Counted from the stretch's first letter, positions 43,111 through 54,113 are shown. The stretch is 64,000 nucleotides of DNA from Pseudidiomarina gelatinasegens (GCF_004025325.1 NZ_RSFE01000006.1:80581-144580); one strand, 5' to 3'. The notes: a model not told the origin generated them from the sequence alone. Translations and numbers: made by a program.

Positions 43111-44955
43111 TCAAAATCGGCTGACGGGTTCGTCATCGGCGTCTAAATAGGCGCTGATGGCGGCGATGAATTCCTGGCCGTAGCGTTCAAGCTTTTTCTG
43201 CCCCACCCCAGTAATTGCCAGCATTGCGGTTTCATCAATGGGATAATTAACAGCCATCTCCACCAAGCTGGTGTCGTTAAATACCACAAAAGGTGGCACT
43301 TCTTCAGCATCCGCAATGGTTTTGCGAAGCGCGCGTAAGCGCCGAAACAGTACTTTGTCATAATCACCACGGTCAGCAACCCGCGGCTTACTCACCACTA
43401 AGTTGATCCGCGGCTCGGCCAGTTGCAGCGCAATTTCACCGCGTAGCACAGGGCGTGCAGCATCGGTAAGCTGCAATACGCCATATTGCTGCACATTTTG
43501 AATCACCAAACCGCGATGTATCAGTTGTCGCACCACGCCGAGCCAATATTCATGGCTTTGATCAGCACCAATACCATAGGTTGATAGCTTATCGTGGCCC
43601 AGCTCCATTAAACGTTGCGATTTACTGCCGCGCAGCACATCAATCACATGGTTCATACCAAAACGTTGGCTGACGCGATAAATGCACGACAATACTTTTT
43701 GCGCATCCACAGTGCCATCGTATTGGCGGGGCGGATCTAAACAAATATCGCAGTTGCCACAAGGCTTATCGCGGTATTCATTAAAATAATTGAGTAGCAC
43801 CAAGCGCCGACACGTTTGTGCCTCACTCATGGCTTGCATCGCCGCAAATTTATGTTGCTCAATGCGGCGGCGGTCTTCGTCAGGGTGATCAACAATAATA
43901 CTTTTTATCCAAGCCGCATCGGAAGGGTCGTAAAGCAATACGGCTTCGGCAGGAAGGCCGTCACGGCCAGCTCGGCCAGTTTCTTGGTAATACCCCTCAA
44001 CACTGCGAGGCACGTCAAAGTGCACCACAAAACGCACGTTCGGCTTGTTAATACCCATGCCAAAGGCGACGGTTGCGACCACCACGTCAATGTCATCTCG
44101 GACAAAGCCACGCAACACAAACTCGCGCTGACTATGGGCCATACCGGCATGATAGCCAGCGGCACGAAGCCCTTCACGTTGCAATTTTTCGGCCAGTTCT
44201 TCTACTTTTTTACGGCTGCCGCAATACACGATTCCCGATGCACCACGTTGCTTTTTAATGTAGTCCGTAACTTGCTTGTAGGGTTTGTACTTTTCTTCAA
44301 CCACATAGCGAATGTTCGGCCGGTCGAACGAGCCTTTATACACCACGGGGTCGTGCAAATGCAGGCGGGTAATGATATCGGCCTCGGTGGCCGCATCTGC
44401 AGTTGCGGTAAGTGCCATGAAGGGCACATTGGGTAAGGTTTCGCGTAGCTGACCCAATTGGCCGTACTCCGGCCTAAAGTCATGGCCCCACTGCGAAATG
44501 CAGTGTGCTTCGTCAATGGCAACTAAGCTAACCTGCCACTGTTGCAACAAGCGAATGAAGAATCCTTGCATAGCTCGCTCTGGACTCACATACAGCAAGC
44601 GAATCGAATTGCTGTTCAATTGCTCCATGATGCTGGCGTTTTGTTCTGGCGTCAGGCCATTATTGAGTGCCGCTGCCGCCACCCCCATGGTCTGCAGTGC
44701 TTCCACTTGGTCTTGCATCAAGCTAATAAGTGGTGAGATAACCACAGTTAAACCGTCACTGGCTAACGCCGGCAACTGATAGCACAACGACTTACCGCCG
44801 CCGGTGGGCATGAGCACCAATGCATCGCGGTGCTGCTGCACAGCTTCTATTACCTGCTGTTGGCCTTCGCGAAACGCGGTATAGCCAAATACATCGGCAA
44901 GAAGTTGTGACAGTGCAGACTCAGACAAAATTACGTCTCCAATTGACGAGAACAT
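43111..44955 (-). CDS. recQ: ATP-dependent DNA helicase RecQ
   Basis: 614 residues. Helicase motifs include FREGQQQVI (motif 0), MPTGGGKSLCYQLPA (I), IDEAHCISQWGHDFRPEY (II and aromatic loop) and QETGRAGRDG (VI). The zinc domain has CRR...CGNCDIC, then a winged helix, and a C-terminal HRDC domain (about 540-610). It unwinds DNA for RecF-type repair and fork restart. The first ATG is used here; a TTG eight codons downstream has the better ribosome site (GGAG, 8 nt) and would give a length nearer E. coli RecQ. Confidence 0.95.
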   Translation of the reverse strand: MFSSIGDVILSESALSQLLADVFGYTAFREGQQQVIEAVQQHRDALVLMPTGGGKSLCYQLPALASDGLTVVISPLISLMQDQVEALQTMGVAAAALNNGLTPEQNASIMEQLNSNSIRLLYVSPERAMQGFFIRLLQQWQVSLVAIDEAHCISQWGHDFRPEYGQLGQLRETLPNVPFMALTATADAATEADIITRLHLHDPVVYKGSFDRPNIRYVVEEKYKPYKQVTDYIKKQRGASGIVYCGSRKKVEELAEKLQREGLRAAGYHAGMAHSQREFVLRGFVRDDIDVVVATVAFGMGINKPNVRFVVHFDVPRSVEGYYQETGRAGRDGLPAEAVLLYDPSDAAWIKSIIVDHPDEDRRRIEQHKFAAMQAMSEAQTCRRLVLLNYFNEYRDKPCGNCDICLDPPRQYDGTVDAQKVLSCIYRVSQRFGMNHVIDVLRGSKSQRLMELGHDKLSTYGIGADQSHEYWLGVVRQLIHRGLVIQNVQQYGVLQLTDAARPVLRGEIALQLAEPRINLVVSKPRVADRGDYDKVLFRRLRALRKTIADAEEVPPFVVFNDTSLVEMAVNYPIDETAMLAITGVGQKKLERYGQEFIAAISAYLDADDEPVSRF

Positions 44956-45074
44956 ATTGAAGGCCCTATTGTATGCATCCCGCTACCGAAGCTCCACCGA
45001 CTATCGCGTAAATCCGTGATATTCTGTCTAAGGGTGCTGATTTTTCGTACAATTCAACATGAGACACAACCTAA

Positions 45075-45974
45075 ATGACCGATGATGCTGCACGCAGCCG
45101 CCAAGGTGTATTTTTTGCCATTGCCGCCTACACCATGTGGGGCATTGCACCTGTCTACTTCAAATGGCTTCAATCTGTCCCTGCGTTAGAGATTCTCGGG
45201 CATCGTATTTTGTGGTCATTTATTTTGGTGTTTGTGCTGATTGTGCTGCTGGGTCGTGGCAATCGGTTAAAGCCTGTACTGCAAAATAAAAAGCAGATGC
45301 TGCGCTTAACGGCTGCAACCTGCTTATTAGGCGGCAATTGGTTTTTGTTTATCTGGGCTATCAATAACGATCATATTTTGGATGCCAGCTTAGGCTATTA
45401 CATTAATCCGCTTTTGAACGTCGCAATCGGTATGGCGTTTTTTGCAGAACGCATGCGTAAAATGCAGTTAGCTGCTATTGCCTTGGCATTTATTGGCGTG
45501 CTGATTCAGGTGATTTCGTTTGGCTCCGTGCCTTGGGTGGCATTGGCGTTAGCCTGCAGCTTTGCTATTTACGGCGCAATTCGCAAACGTTTGCCGATAG
45601 ATTCAATTACCGGGCTGTGGTTAGAAACCTTAATCTTAATGCCCGCAGTGCTGATTTACATGTTCTTCTTTGCGAGCTCAAGTGCGGCCGACATGACCCA
45701 AAACACGTGGCAAATTAATACTCTGTTAATTGCTGCAGGCGTGGTCACCACCGCACCATTGTTGTGCTTTAATGCGGCAGCCCAGCGTATTCGCTACTCG
45801 ACGTTAGGCTTCTTTCAGTACATTGGCCCGTCAATGATGTTTATTTTAGCGGTGTGGGTGTATGGCGAGCCACTGGCTGCTGATAAGTTGGTGACGTTCG
45901 CCATCATCTGGGTGGCGCTTGCGCTCTATAGCGTAGACACCTTGGTGCATCAGCAGCGTTCTAAACGCGCGTAA
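45075..45974 (+). CDS. rarD: RarD family EamA-type transporter
   Basis: 299 residues, ten helices in two EamA repeats. It opens with GVFFAIAAYTMWGIAPVYFKWL and has GHRILWSFILVFVL and NWFLFIWAINNDHILDASLGYYINPL, which identify the RarD branch. The transported compound is unknown. Its last 25 nt overlap the convergent uvrD gene. Confidence 0.9.
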   Translation: MTDDAARSRQGVFFAIAAYTMWGIAPVYFKWLQSVPALEILGHRILWSFILVFVLIVLLGRGNRLKPVLQNKKQMLRLTAATCLLGGNWFLFIWAINNDHILDASLGYYINPLLNVAIGMAFFAERMRKMQLAAIALAFIGVLIQVISFGSVPWVALALACSFAIYGAIRKRLPIDSITGLWLETLILMPAVLIYMFFFASSSAADMTQNTWQINTLLIAAGVVTTAPLLCFNAAAQRIRYSTLGFFQYIGPSMMFILAVWVYGEPLAADKLVTFAIIWVALALYSVDTLVHQQRSKRA

Positions 45975-48145
45975 GCCACGACCAGCCATTTACTGCCTAA
46001 GTCGTCAAAGTTAATTTGAATGCGACTTTGCGGACCCGTACCTTCATAGTTCAGTACGGTGCCTTCACCAAATTTGGTGTGGCGCACCCGCTGCCCTAAG
46101 GTATAACCGGTCTGCTCGAAAGCTTCATGGCTCGCCCCAGTGTGAAAGCGCCCCATAGCTGGTGAGTGATGCGTGGTGCGCGCTTGTAAGCGCACATGAT
46201 TGATCATTTCTGGGGGAATTTCTCCGACAAACCGGCTCGGGATATTGCGCCGTTCCTGACCATAGATGCGCCGTAATTCAGTATACGTAATCACCAACTT
46301 TTGCATCGCGCGGGTCATCCCCACGTAGCAAAGCCGCCGTTCTTCTTCGAGTCGGCCGCTCTCGCCAATGGATTGCTGAGACGGGAATAAACCTTCTTCA
46401 ACTCCGCTCATAAACACCAGCGGAAATTCGAGGCCCTTCGCACTATGCAGCGTCATTAGCTGCACGGCGTCTTGATGCTCATCAGCTTGCTCTTCGCCCG
46501 ACTCAAGTGCCGCGTGAGCAAGAAAAGCATTGAGTGGCGTCATGTCATCTTCAATAACCGCATCCATGGTATTGAAGTTGTCACAGGCATTCACAAGCTC
46601 TTTTAAGTTTTCTACGCGGGTTTCGGCTTTTTCGCCTTTTTCTGATTCGAACATGGCCATCAAACCACTTTTCTTAATAGCCGTGTCAACTTGACGCCCC
46701 AACGGGTAGTCGCTGATTTCATCTTCCAGGCTATCAAGCAAATCTAAAAAGCTTTGCACGGCGTTGCCGGCACGACCGCTGAGCACTTTTTCCTGCACTA
46801 ACTGTCTGGCAGCTTCCCACATCGGCAGGCCACGATCGCGTGCACCCTCACGAATGATGCCCAAGGTACGATCACCAATGCCACGCGTTGGCGTGTTGAT
46901 AACGCGCTCAAGCGCGGCATCGTCGTTACGACTTGCAATTAAGCGCATGTAAGCCAGAGCGTCTTTGACTTCCAACCGATCAAAGAAGCGCAGCCCGCCG
47001 TAAATTCGATACGGAATACGCGCATGCAATAAGGCTTCTTCCAACACTCGCGACTGGGCGTTGCTGCGGTATAAAATGGCGACGTCTTGCAAGGCGTTAC
47101 CGTGTTCGTGCCATTGCTCAATACGCCCAGCAATGTAACGCGCTTCGTCCATTTCATTAAATGCTGCGTACAAGTCAATCGGGTCGCCCGAACTGCCTTC
47201 AGTCCAGAGCTCTTTACCTAAACGCCCGCTGTTATTGGCAATAACTTGGTTGGCCGCCGTAAGAATATTATTGGTGGAACGATAATTCTGCTCCAACCGA
47301 ATGGTTAATACATCAGGGTAGTCACGTAAAAATTGCTGAATATTTTCAACTTTTGCCCCGCGCCAGCCATAAATCGACTGATCATCGTCGCCCACAATGG
47401 TTACATAGTTGGTTTCTTGCTGACCTTGGCCAACGCCCGACATTAATTTAATCCAACCGTACTGGATGGAGTTGGTATCTTGAAATTCGTCCACCAAAAT
47501 ATGGCGAAACCGGCGTTGATAATGCTCACGAACGTGGCGATTATCACGAATGAGCTCATGAGCGCGCAGCAATAATTCGGCAAAATCAACTAAGCCCGCT
47601 CGGTCACAAGCGACTTGATAGGCTTCATAAATTTCTTTGAACGTGCGTTCGTTAAAATCGTAACCATCGAGATGATGCGCCCGCAAGCCTTCATCTTTTT
47701 TACCATTAATAAACCACTGGGCTTGCTTCGGTGGCCAGCGTTTTTCGTCCAGATTCAAGCTACGAATGATGCGTTTCACTAACCGTTGCTGATCATCACT
47801 ATCAAGAATTTGAAAGTTTTGCGGTAACCCAACATCCATATAGTGGGCGCGCAATAAGCGATGGGCCAAACCGTGGAAGGTACCAATCCACATTGCACGA
47901 ACAGAACTACCAAGCAGTTGCTCAATGCGACCGCGCATTTCGGCGGCCGCTTTGTTGGTAAAGGTCACCGCCATGATACTCTGGGGTGATAAACCACGCT
48001 CTTGAATCAGCCAGGCAATACGGTGCACCAACACCCGCGTTTTACCGCTACCGGCTCCCGCAAGCACCAGCATGTGGCGCTCTTTTGCACCAACAGCCTC
48101 TCGTTGTTTGTCGTTCAGTTGTGCTAATAACGGGTGGTTTTGCAT
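45950..48145 (-). CDS. uvrD: DNA helicase II UvrD
   Basis: 731 residues. Superfamily 1A motifs are LNDKQREAV (Q motif), LAGAGSGKTRVL (I), VDEFQDTNSIQY (II), GDDDQSIYGWRGA (III) and TLHSAKGLEFPLVF (V), ending in a short C-terminal Tudor-like tail (GERVRHTKFGEG type). It unwinds DNA 3' to 5' in nucleotide excision and mismatch repair. It is the last gene of dapF-DUF484-xerC-yigB-uvrD, as in E. coli, and has its own LexA-like box. Confidence 0.96.
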   Translation of the reverse strand: MQNHPLLAQLNDKQREAVGAKERHMLVLAGAGSGKTRVLVHRIAWLIQERGLSPQSIMAVTFTNKAAAEMRGRIEQLLGSSVRAMWIGTFHGLAHRLLRAHYMDVGLPQNFQILDSDDQQRLVKRIIRSLNLDEKRWPPKQAQWFINGKKDEGLRAHHLDGYDFNERTFKEIYEAYQVACDRAGLVDFAELLLRAHELIRDNRHVREHYQRRFRHILVDEFQDTNSIQYGWIKLMSGVGQGQQETNYVTIVGDDDQSIYGWRGAKVENIQQFLRDYPDVLTIRLEQNYRSTNNILTAANQVIANNSGRLGKELWTEGSSGDPIDLYAAFNEMDEARYIAGRIEQWHEHGNALQDVAILYRSNAQSRVLEEALLHARIPYRIYGGLRFFDRLEVKDALAYMRLIASRNDDAALERVINTPTRGIGDRTLGIIREGARDRGLPMWEAARQLVQEKVLSGRAGNAVQSFLDLLDSLEDEISDYPLGRQVDTAIKKSGLMAMFESEKGEKAETRVENLKELVNACDNFNTMDAVIEDDMTPLNAFLAHAALESGEEQADEHQDAVQLMTLHSAKGLEFPLVFMSGVEEGLFPSQQSIGESGRLEEERRLCYVGMTRAMQKLVITYTELRRIYGQERRNIPSRFVGEIPPEMINHVRLQARTTHHSPAMGRFHTGASHEAFEQTGYTLGQRVRHTKFGEGTVLNYEGTGPQSRIQINFDDLGSKWLVVAYARLERC

Positions 48146-48189
48146 GAATTGTCACCAACAGATAAAAAGGGCAGTGTAGTGGCTGACCA

Positions 48190-48205
48190 CTGTATATGCA
48201 ACCAG
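48190..48205 (-). promoter_or_regulatory. LexA-like SOS box before uvrD
   Basis: CTGTATATGCAACCAG fits CTGT-N8-ACAG except for one base, and the AT-rich left half matches the enterobacterial consensus. It ends 45 nt before the uvrD start, between yigB and uvrD. E. coli uvrD is also SOS-controlled from this place. Confidence 0.65.
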
Positions 48206-48931
48206 TTACTTTGTGTTCTTAAGTAACTGTTGCGTCAATTGTGGCAAGCTACTGTAAGCCAACGTCGGCAATACCTGTAGGTGTTCAGCCTGACCTAAAC
48301 CGCCGGTAAACCAAGCACTTTGCCACCCCGCGCGATGCGCACCCAAAACATCTGCGCTTGGGCTATCGCCAATATGCAGCCACTGCTGTGGGGCTACATC
48401 TGGAAGCTTACCTTCGGCCGCACGAAACATGTCGGCAAAAGGTTTACCGCGCAGGCTAGCTGACGGTTGAAACACATGCCGAAAATATTCGCCCAGACCG
48501 ATAGCTGTTACGTCAACATTGCCGTTACTTAGCGCAACCAACGGAAAGTACTCGGCCAGCTGACGCATGGCTTGATGCACCTCGGCGGAAATTTCCACAG
48601 CATTACGGTGCCGCATAAAGTGTGCAAACGCAGCTTCAACGCCAGCGTCGATTTCGTCGTCAGCCACCGCAAATTGACGCAATCCATCCGCCAACGCCGT
48701 TAAGCGTAATTGCGTCATATTGCTCGCTAAATCTGGATTGTTGTACATGAGCTGTTGACGATGGCGCAGCCAGTCTTGGGCTTGCCATGGCGACGTTTGG
48801 GGAAATTCTTGCACCATAAAATCACGCACCGCTTGCTCTGCACGTTGCATAACAGGCACGTTGTTATAGAGGGTATCGTCAAGATCAAAACTGAGTGCTT
48901 GCACCGGGTACAAACGGCGATAAAACTGCAT
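48206..48931 (-). CDS. yigB: YigB-type HAD phosphatase
   Basis: 241 residues. The HAD nucleophile motif is LSFDLDDTLYNN, with ALSNGNVDVTAIG (motif II) and HIGDSPSADVLGAHRAGW (motif IV). The inserted helical cap is type C1. E. coli YigB hydrolyses phosphates including FMN. The position between xerC and uvrD matches the enterobacterial order and supports the name. I used the ATG at 48931 (AAGGG upstream), 11 nt after the xerC stop. Confidence 0.88.
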   Translation of the reverse strand: MQFYRRLYPVQALSFDLDDTLYNNVPVMQRAEQAVRDFMVQEFPQTSPWQAQDWLRHRQQLMYNNPDLASNMTQLRLTALADGLRQFAVADDEIDAGVEAAFAHFMRHRNAVEISAEVHQAMRQLAEYFPLVALSNGNVDVTAIGLGEYFRHVFQPSASLRGKPFADMFRAAEGKLPDVAPQQWLHIGDSPSADVLGAHRAGWQSAWFTGGLGQAEHLQVLPTLAYSSLPQLTQQLLKNTK

Positions 48932-48942
48932 GAACAAGCCCT

Positions 48943-49845
48943 TTATTTCTTTTTGCGAGCACGCGGATGCGCGCCATCATAAACCTTCGCAAGGTGCTGA
49001 AAATCAAGATGCGTATACACTTGTGTGGTGCTTAAATTCGCATGCCCCAGCAACTCTTGTACCGCACGTAAATCACCGCTTGATTCTAACATATGTGAGG
49101 CGAAGGAGTGACGCAGTTTATGCGGGTGCAGGTTGCCTTTTAGGCCTTGTTGCTGGCCCCAGTAGTTGAGTCGCTGCTGCACCGTACGTGGATTAATCCG
49201 CTGATTACGTTGTGAGATGAATAACGCCACTTCGGTTAAATTCCCCCCCAACCACTGCGCCCGTATCGGCAACCAGCGTTCAAGGGCTTCAGCGGCACAG
49301 CGGCCGTAGGGAACAATGCGGGTTTTATTGCCCTTACCTAATACGCGCAACTCCCGATGCCGTGTTTGAATGCCATCAATATCGAGCGCCACCAGCTCAG
49401 CAAGCCGCAGGCCGCTGCCGTAGAGCAACTCCATCATCGCCGCATCGCGCACCGCTAAGGGGTCATTTTGCGGAAGCTTGAGTAACTGGCTGATGCTGTC
49501 CACATCAAGATTTTTCGGCAGTCGCTTGGCTTTGCGCGGGGCTTTAAGTTGTGCTGCAGGGTTGTCGAACAGTAACCGTTCGCGAATCAAATAATTACAA
49601 AAAGTACGCCATGCGGCCAACCGAAGCGCCAGCGATGCATCGCCAAGCCCGCGTCGGCGCCAGCCCACAAATAAGCGCTCAAGCACCGGTAGCGTTAGTT
49701 GGCTCGCCGCATCAACCCGAAGGCTGGCTAATTCGGTCATGTCGTCGGTAAGAATACGCCCATAATTGGTCAGCGTATTTTCGGCGAGCCCACGCTCGCC
49801 GGCTAGATGATTAAGAAAGCGTTGGCGTAGTTCAAACAGTGTCAT
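48943..49845 (-). CDS. xerC: Tyrosine recombinase XerC
   Basis: 300 residues. The N-terminal SAM-like domain (about 1-90) is followed by the catalytic domain, with Arg in LLYGSGLRLAEL, the HxxR box in HPHKLRHSFASHML, His in LGHANLSTTQVYTH and the nucleophile Tyr in the same segment. With XerD it resolves chromosome dimers at dif. The gene order dapF-DUF484-xerC-yigB-uvrD is that of E. coli, which separates it from XerD. The start overlaps the DUF484 gene by 14 nt. Confidence 0.95.
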   Translation of the reverse strand: MTLFELRQRFLNHLAGERGLAENTLTNYGRILTDDMTELASLRVDAASQLTLPVLERLFVGWRRRGLGDASLALRLAAWRTFCNYLIRERLLFDNPAAQLKAPRKAKRLPKNLDVDSISQLLKLPQNDPLAVRDAAMMELLYGSGLRLAELVALDIDGIQTRHRELRVLGKGNKTRIVPYGRCAAEALERWLPIRAQWLGGNLTEVALFISQRNQRINPRTVQQRLNYWGQQQGLKGNLHPHKLRHSFASHMLESSGDLRAVQELLGHANLSTTQVYTHLDFQHLAKVYDGAHPRARKKK

Positions 49846-50539
49846 GGTGCGCAGCGTGATGACTGAGCAGCGGCGGCAATATTCGACTTAACAATGCCTG
49901 CAACTGACGCACCAACAAGGTATCCATGGCTGGTTCAAAGTGGCTCGCATCATGGTTACCAATGGCTAACATACCCAACTCGCCTTTATGCCCCAATAAC
50001 AGCAGTGCAACGGATGCTATCGGCTCATCTGGGAACAACAGTTTCTTCTCATCGGCAGTGAGTCGGCCCAAGTACACGGGGTCATTTTGAAACCGTTTAC
50101 TCAATAATTTTTTGTGGGTGTCTGCGGCAAAGGTAAATTGCTCGTCCAGCTCAATGGGGCTGTCGAAAAATTTCAAAGACAACGCTGGCATATTTAATTG
50201 TTCCGAGAAGGTACGCTGCAGCGCATCCATCACATCCGCCAGCTCGGTGCATTCCAGCAGCTCAACATAAAGCTCACTGTACACCCGAAACAGCTCTTCA
50301 TTGCGCCGGGCAGTAATCATTAAATCGGTGATTTCTTCCTCAAGCTGCATGATGCGCTGACGCAGCACCTGCTGCTGACGCTCCACCAACGACACCGTGC
50401 CACGCTCTTGGTGACGCAAGCTCAACTGTTGCAACAACTGCGGGTGACGCTCGAAGAAGTCCGTATTTTCTTCAAGGTATTCAGCAATTAAAGTGTCATC
50501 AACTACAGGGGTTAGAATTTTGTTCGCTTCGGTCGTCAT
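49832..50539 (-). CDS. DUF484 (YigA-type) protein
   Basis: 235 residues. An N-terminal segment [20 protein letters not shown] is typical of DUF484, then a coiled coil (about 50-90) and a GAF-like domain (about 95-225). Its function is unknown; it is nearly always encoded between dapF and xerC. Here it overlaps dapF by 4 nt and xerC by 14 nt, so all are translated as one unit. Confidence 0.9.
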   Translation of the reverse strand: MTTEANKILTPVVDDTLIAEYLEENTDFFERHPQLLQQLSLRHQERGTVSLVERQQQVLRQRIMQLEEEITDLMITARRNEELFRVYSELYVELLECTELADVMDALQRTFSEQLNMPALSLKFFDSPIELDEQFTFAADTHKKLLSKRFQNDPVYLGRLTADEKKLLFPDEPIASVALLLLGHKGELGMLAIGNHDASHFEPAMDTLLVRQLQALLSRILPPLLSHHAAHHDTV

Positions 50540-51357
50540 AGCTTTATGTATCCATCATAAACATGTTCCGCAGTACCGGTCATGCGTACCTGCTGGCCCG
50601 GTTGCCAACGAATATTAAGTTGCCCGCCAGGTAACTCAACAGTCACCTGATCGTTCAGTTTATCTTGGCGCATGCCAATTACAGCTGCTGCGCAAGCACC
50701 GCTGCCGCAGGCTTGCGTTTCACCAACGCCGCGTTCATACACACGTAATTTTACCCGATCGCGGTCAATTACTTGCATGAACCCGACGTTTACACCTTCA
50801 GGGAAGCGCTCGTGCTCAGAAATTGCTTGCCCCAGTGAGTCAACCGGTGCGGTTTCAATATTGTCGACCTCAATAACGCAATGCGGATTGCCAATGCCCA
50901 TAACGCCACACAAGATGGTTTGATCTTGCTCACGTAAAATATAGGTCAGCTCTTCTTTGTTTGCCTTAAAAGGCACCGCCGTTGGATTGAATTCAGGTTG
51001 CCCCATCTCAACTGTGATACGCCCATCGCGCTCGTGGTGCAACACCAACTTACCCGCTTTGGTGCTTACTCGAATGTGGCTTTTATTGCTTAGGCCTTTA
51101 AGTTTCACATACAAAGCGAAGCAGCGGGCACCGTTACCACATTGAGCAACTTCTGAACCGTCCGCATTGAAAATACGGTAATGAAAATCTAAATCTGGGT
51201 CATAAGGCGGCTCTATTAAGAGTAGCTGGTCAAACCCAACCCCCCGATTTCTATCGGCCCAATGGCGAATTTGCTCAGGATTCACATAAATATTTTGGGT
51301 CACACCGTCAATCACCATGAAGTCATTGCCGAGGCCATGCATTTTTGCAAAATTCAT
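50536..51357 (-). CDS. dapF: Diaminopimelate epimerase
   Basis: 273 residues. The two catalytic cysteines are in [12 protein letters not shown] and [14 protein letters not shown], and [13 protein letters not shown] is the standard start. It interconverts LL- and meso-diaminopimelate for peptidoglycan and lysine. It overlaps lysA by 4 nt (ATGA), so substrate and decarboxylase production are coupled. Confidence 0.97.
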   Translation of the reverse strand: MNFAKMHGLGNDFMVIDGVTQNIYVNPEQIRHWADRNRGVGFDQLLLIEPPYDPDLDFHYRIFNADGSEVAQCGNGARCFALYVKLKGLSNKSHIRVSTKAGKLVLHHERDGRITVEMGQPEFNPTAVPFKANKEELTYILREQDQTILCGVMGIGNPHCVIEVDNIETAPVDSLGQAISEHERFPEGVNVGFMQVIDRDRVKLRVYERGVGETQACGSGACAAAVIGMRQDKLNDQVTVELPGGQLNIRWQPGQQVRMTGTAEHVYDGYIKL

Positions 51358-52604
51358 CGCGGCATCTCCATGATCTGTTCGCCTTTCCATAAATCAGACA
51401 ACACTTCGCGTTGGCGAATCAACTGTGCATGATCCCCATGCACCATAACTTCGGCAGCGCGTGGGCGGGTGTTGTAATTTGAGCTCATTGTAAACCCGTA
51501 GGCCCCGGCGTTCATCACGGCGAGTAAGTCACCTTCTTTTGCGGACAAGTGCCGCGCGTGTCCCAAGAAATCACCGGTTTCACAAACAGGCCCCACCACA
51601 TCAACAATCGCTTTATCCGCCTCATGTTGCGCAACGGGAATAATGTCATGATACGCCTGATACAAAGCAGGTCGCATCAAGTCGTTCATGCCAGCATCAA
51701 CCAGCAGAAAGTCTTTATCCGCGCCAGGCTTGTGAAATTCAACTTGTGTTAGTAACACTCCGGCATTACCGACAATGGCGCGCCCAGGCTCGAGTAATAG
51801 CGTTAAATTTCCAACTTTTTCAGCTCGCTCTTGCAAAGCATGCAAGTAAGTACTCACATCCGGCGTGTTTTCTTGCTGATAGGGGATACCAATACCGCCA
51901 CCCATATCTAGATGGGTGATATTTATTCCCTCTGCACGCAAGTCGGTAACCAAATTCAGTAAAATATCAGCGGCATCCAAAAATGGCGACATCGACAGTA
52001 TTTGCGAGCCGATATGGCAATCCAAACCTTGCATATTAATGTGCGCTAATGCTTGCCCGCGGCGCGCAACATCGCGCGCGTCTTGCATGGCGATACCGAA
52101 CTTATTCGCTTTCAATCCGGTGGCAATATAAGGGTGTGTTTGCGCATCCACATCGGGGTTTACTCGCAGCGAGACCGGTGCGATTACACCATGCGCCGCA
52201 GCAACATCATTAAGGCGCTCTAATTCCGCAGCCGATTCCACATTAAAACAATAAATGCCTTGTTCAAGTGCATAGGCCATTTCTTCGCGGCTTTTTGCCA
52301 CTCCTGAAAACACCACATTACTAGCTTTGCCGCCCGCGGCAATAACCCGTGCCAGCTCACCACCCGAGACAATGTCAAAGCCTGCGCCGAGGCGAGCCAA
52401 CAAATTCAGCACGGCCAAGTTGCTATTGGCTTTAACTGCGTAACATAGCTTATGCGGTGCTGGCCAATGGTCAGCAAAACGTTTCCAATTCGAAGCAATC
52501 ATGGCCTGCGAGTAAACATAAAGCGGTGTTCCGAACTGTTCGGCAAGGCGATCAAGCGCAACATTTTCGGCATGCAGCACGCCGCGCTTATAGTCAAAAC
52601 TCAT
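51354..52604 (-). CDS. lysA: Diaminopimelate decarboxylase
   Basis: 416 residues of the fold-III PLP decarboxylases. The Schiff-base Lys is in [10 protein letters not shown], with [16 protein letters not shown] and the phosphate-binding [13 protein letters not shown]. The active-site Cys is in [12 protein letters not shown]. It converts meso-diaminopimelate to lysine, the last step of the pathway. The start overlaps the lptM stop by 4 nt, giving lptM-lysA-dapF. Confidence 0.97.
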   Translation of the reverse strand: MSFDYKRGVLHAENVALDRLAEQFGTPLYVYSQAMIASNWKRFADHWPAPHKLCYAVKANSNLAVLNLLARLGAGFDIVSGGELARVIAAGGKASNVVFSGVAKSREEMAYALEQGIYCFNVESAAELERLNDVAAAHGVIAPVSLRVNPDVDAQTHPYIATGLKANKFGIAMQDARDVARRGQALAHINMQGLDCHIGSQILSMSPFLDAADILLNLVTDLRAEGINITHLDMGGGIGIPYQQENTPDVSTYLHALQERAEKVGNLTLLLEPGRAIVGNAGVLLTQVEFHKPGADKDFLLVDAGMNDLMRPALYQAYHDIIPVAQHEADKAIVDVVGPVCETGDFLGHARHLSAKEGDLLAVMNAGAYGFTMSSNYNTRPRAAEVMVHGDHAQLIRQREVLSDLWKGEQIMEMPR

Positions 52605-52741
52605 GCTTGGTCACCGCTTTCGCTTGGCTGATTTTGTTCAGCCGGAGGTGGCATTTCCAACGGCCCTTTTTGACCGCAAGCAGCGATAAAACCTAGCGTT
52701 CCTGCTACAATGATCAGACGCATTACTTTCAAGTTAAACAT
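52601..52741 (-). CDS. lptM: LptM (YifL)-type small lipoprotein
   Basis: 46 residues. A lipoprotein signal ends in GFIAAC (lipidated Cys22), followed at once by GQKGPLEMPP, the invariant LptM motif. LptM helps the LptD/E lipopolysaccharide translocon mature in the outer membrane. It is encoded just before lysA, as is usual. The ATG at 52741 was chosen; a second one at 52723 is possible. Confidence 0.9.
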   Translation of the reverse strand: MFNLKVMRLIIVAGTLGFIAACGQKGPLEMPPPAEQNQPSESGDQA

Positions 52742-52830
52742 CGGTAAACTGTACCTAATAATTACGGTTAAAATTGTTGATGTGTCTATCATCGCATTGA
52801 GACGCACAAATGTCATTATCAGGAGTTGAC

Positions 52831-53157
52831 ATGCAAGAACATGAGTACCATGAATTAGCCGAAGCCACCATCTTAGCTATTGAAGAAGCGATTGAAGCCT
52901 GTGGTGTCGATATCGACTGTGAATCAGGTGGTGACATTCTGGAATTAACCTTCCCAAATGGCACAAAAATGGTTATCAACAAGCAACCGCCATTGATGCA
53001 GCTATGGTTGGCGACAAAATTCAACGGCCACCATTTTGAATACCAAGACGGCCAGTGGATTGATAACCGAACCGGCAGCGAATTGTGGGCCTTGCTAAGT
53101 GAAGCGGCAAGCCGCCAAGCGGATACCGCCATTACCTTACAACCTGATTCAAAATAA
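52831..53157 (+). CDS. cyaY: CyaY, bacterial frataxin
   Basis: 108 residues. The acidic first helix (YHELAEATILAIEEAIEA) and the strand core LELTFPNGTKMVINKQPP and QLWLATKFNGHHFEY are typical of frataxin. It binds iron and tunes iron-sulfur cluster assembly with IscS. The ATG at 52831 has AGGAG 5 nt upstream. It diverges from lptM and precedes hemC by 14 nt; in E. coli cyaY lies in the same region. Confidence 0.94.
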   Translation: MQEHEYHELAEATILAIEEAIEACGVDIDCESGGDILELTFPNGTKMVINKQPPLMQLWLATKFNGHHFEYQDGQWIDNRTGSELWALLSEAASRQADTAITLQPDSK

Positions 53158-53171
53158 AATAGAGCAGCATA

Positions 53172-54113
53172 ATGAGTAAAACACTACGCATCGCAACGCG
53201 TAAAAGCTTGCTGGCCATGTGGCAAGCCGAGCACATCAAAGCGCGTTTAGAGCAACTGCACCCAAACTTAGCCGTCGAGCTTTTACCAATGAGTACGCGC
53301 GGCGACGTGATTTTGGATACGCCACTGGCAAAAATAGGTGGTAAGGGGTTGTTTGTAAAAGAGCTTGAGGTCGCCATGTTAGAAGGGCAGGCCGACCTTG
53401 CTGTGCACTCCATGAAAGACTTGCCGGTTGAATTTCCAGATGGGCTGGAGTTGTTCGGAATTTGTGAGCGTGAAGACCCGCGTGACGCATTTGTCTCCAA
53501 TAATTACGCCCGTTTAGAAGATCTCCCTGAAGGCGCTATTGTCGGCACGTGCAGTTTACGTCGCAAATGCCAAATTCTGGCTAATTTCCCGCACGTGGTT
53601 GTGCACGATTTACGTGGCAACGTGCAAACGCGTTTACGCAAACTCGATGAAGGCCAGTTCGATGCTATTATTTTGGCTGCATCAGGGCTTATCCGATTAG
53701 ATTTAAGCGCGCGCATCAAACAACGTATTCCTGCTGATTTATGCTTGCCTGCTAACGGGCAAGGTGTGCTGGGCATTGAGTGCCGTAGTGATGATACGGC
53801 CACAAAAGCTTTGTTAGATCCATTAACTTGTAACGACACACGCAGTTGTGTGCTTGCCGAGCGCGCCATGAATCGCCGCTTACAAGGTGGTTGCCAAGTT
53901 CCAATTGGTGCCTATGCCGAATTACACGGTGACCAGTTGCATCTACGCGGTTTAGTTGGGCGCCCTGATGGCAGTGAAATTATTGAAGGTGATATTAAAG
54001 GCCACCGCGACCACGCTGAAGCGTTGGGAACTGAGCTTGCTGAATACTTATTGTCACGTGGTGCCGGCAAAATTCTCAACGACGTTTATGCAGAGAACGA
54101 ATTACAATCATGA
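53172..54113 (+). CDS. hemC: Hydroxymethylbilane synthase
   Basis: 313 residues. It opens [18 protein letters not shown], holds [11 protein letters not shown] and [14 protein letters not shown], and carries the dipyrromethane-cofactor Cys in [14 protein letters not shown]. It joins four porphobilinogen units into hydroxymethylbilane. It overlaps hemD by 4 nt and starts the hemC-D-X-Y operon. Confidence 0.97.
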   Translation: MSKTLRIATRKSLLAMWQAEHIKARLEQLHPNLAVELLPMSTRGDVILDTPLAKIGGKGLFVKELEVAMLEGQADLAVHSMKDLPVEFPDGLELFGICEREDPRDAFVSNNYARLEDLPEGAIVGTCSLRRKCQILANFPHVVVHDLRGNVQTRLRKLDEGQFDAIILAASGLIRLDLSARIKQRIPADLCLPANGQGVLGIECRSDDTATKALLDPLTCNDTRSCVLAERAMNRRLQGGCQVPIGAYAELHGDQLHLRGLVGRPDGSEIIEGDIKGHRDHAEALGTELAEYLLSRGAGKILNDVYAENELQS